The notes under the pieces are model-generated. The model was not told where the DNA came from. It did not search any database and was given only the letters and a program-made list of their open reading frames with translations. From JBBQXK01 sp038251625 (GTDB lineage: Bacteria; Pseudomonadota; Alphaproteobacteria; Rhodobacterales; Rhodobacteraceae), in NCBI GenBank assembly GCA_038251625.1, contig JBBSBE010000164.1:1-7593 (forward strand): a DNA stretch of 7,593 nt. Reading direction: 5' to 3'. Below, one piece after another: positions 7,486 to 7,593 of the stretch (position 1 is the first letter of the stretch; each line of letters starts with the position of its first letter). The position numbers and the translations under genes were made by a program.

Positions 7486-7503
7486 TGTCAATTTGCTTTG
7501 ACA
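7486..7503. promoter_or_regulatory. PpsR/CrtJ operator box 2 (distal)
   Basis: TGTCAATTTGCTTTGACA is an exact TGT-N12-ACA and a nearly perfect palindrome at its ends (TGTCAA/TTTGACA). Its right half on the plus strand (7498-7503) is TTGACA, a perfect -35 hexamer facing rightwards, away from bchF. It may serve a divergent promoter, act as a distal cooperative site for bchF control, or both. Confidence 0.8.
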
Positions 7504-7542
7504 TTTCTTCTGCAGTGGATGACTGTGAGGGGCAGGGAATTT

Positions 7543-7593
7543 ATGCCTTTCAAAGGCGGTCCCCCAACCATTCGGGAAGCGCCGTGCGGCGGA
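7543..7593 (+). CDS. Possible start of a divergent gene, cut by the right edge (unidentified)
   Basis: An open frame begins at ATG 7543 and stays open for 17 codons to the window end, reading MPFKGGPPTIREAPCGG. A purine-rich stretch GAGGGGCAGGGA (7527-7538) just upstream could be its ribosome binding site, and a TTGACA lies 40 bases before it within PpsR box 2. An in-frame ATG at 7519 would give eight more residues (MTVRGREF) but lacks a clear Shine-Dalgarno. The peptide is too short to identify. From gene order in Rhodobacter a regulator of the ppaA/aerR type would be a reasonable guess, but nothing in the 17 residues proves it. It may also be a chance open stretch. Confidence 0.3.
   Translation, partial: MPFKGGPPTIREAPCGG

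Larger units (their letters stand above)
7290..7593. promoter_or_regulatory. Control region upstream of bchF, possibly a divergent promoter region
   Basis: These 304 bases hold no complete gene. They contain two exact TGT-N12-ACA boxes (7344-7361 and 7486-7503), one box with a single mismatch midway (7416-7433), an AT-rich stretch around 7416-7445 that stands out from the GC-rich surroundings, and three TGTCAA/TTGACA hexamers facing the minus strand plus one TTGACA facing the plus strand. The last 51 bases are open as a plus-strand reading frame starting at 7543. I saw no TTGAT-N4-ATCAA (FnrL) palindrome and no terminator hairpin. In Rhodobacter, regulatory genes of the ppaA/aerR-ppsR group commonly lie next to bchF, which fits a regulatory junction here, but the neighbour is not visible. 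Confidence 0.75.

Noticed and set aside
7290..7593. FnrL (TTGAT-N4-ATCAA) site upstream of bchF
   Set aside because: I looked for it on both strands and found no match. The TTGACA and TCAA elements present are parts of the PpsR boxes in the wrong arrangement.
1..7593. tRNA/rRNA genes, CRISPR arrays, insertion sequences, attachment sites
   Set aside because: None seen. The window is almost fully coding and all the coding genes are core bacteriochlorophyll genes.

Overview
This window is a piece of a bacteriochlorophyll a biosynthesis locus (part of a photosynthesis gene cluster), almost certainly from a phototrophic alphaproteobacterium of the Rhodobacteraceae (Rhodobacter/Roseobacter type). 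The evidence is the gene order bchF-bchN-bchB-bchH-bchL on the minus strand, protein sequences that read like Rhodobacter orthologues, high GC content with the antisense shadow ORFs that go with it, and PpsR/CrtJ-type operators upstream of bchF. The species cannot be named from this sequence alone.

Layout, right to left in the direction of transcription. The right end (7290-7593) is a 304-base control region. It holds two exact TGT-N12-ACA boxes typical of the redox/light repressor PpsR (CrtJ), a third box with one mismatch midway between them, a candidate promoter for bchF, and the possible first 17 codons of a divergent gene running off the right edge. Then come bchF (6765-7289), bchN (5494-6768), bchB (3950-5497), bchH (400-3960) and the first 119 codons of bchL (359 down to 1, cut by the left edge). 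The first four genes overlap tightly: ATGA overlaps at bchF/bchN and bchN/bchB, and an 11-base overlap at bchB/bchH. Only bchH and bchL are separated, by 40 bases with no terminator. All look intact and co-transcribed.

How the genes work together. BchH binds protoporphyrin IX and, with BchI and BchD encoded elsewhere, inserts Mg2+, the committed step to bacteriochlorophyll. BchL, BchN and BchB form the light-independent, nitrogenase-like protochlorophyllide reductase: BchL is the ATP-driven electron donor and BchN-BchB the catalytic part. BchF then hydrates the C3 vinyl group of the chlorophyllide. Ligands and catalytic residues known from the R. capsulatus reductase (BchN three Cys, BchB Asp36 and Asp274) are all present here.

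I found no undescribed system. The points most worth a second look are the cysteine motif in BchH (candidate Fe-S site), the arrangement of the PpsR boxes over opposite-facing -35 elements, and the unassigned divergent reading frame at the right edge. Large plus-strand ORFs across the window are antisense shadows of the bch genes.
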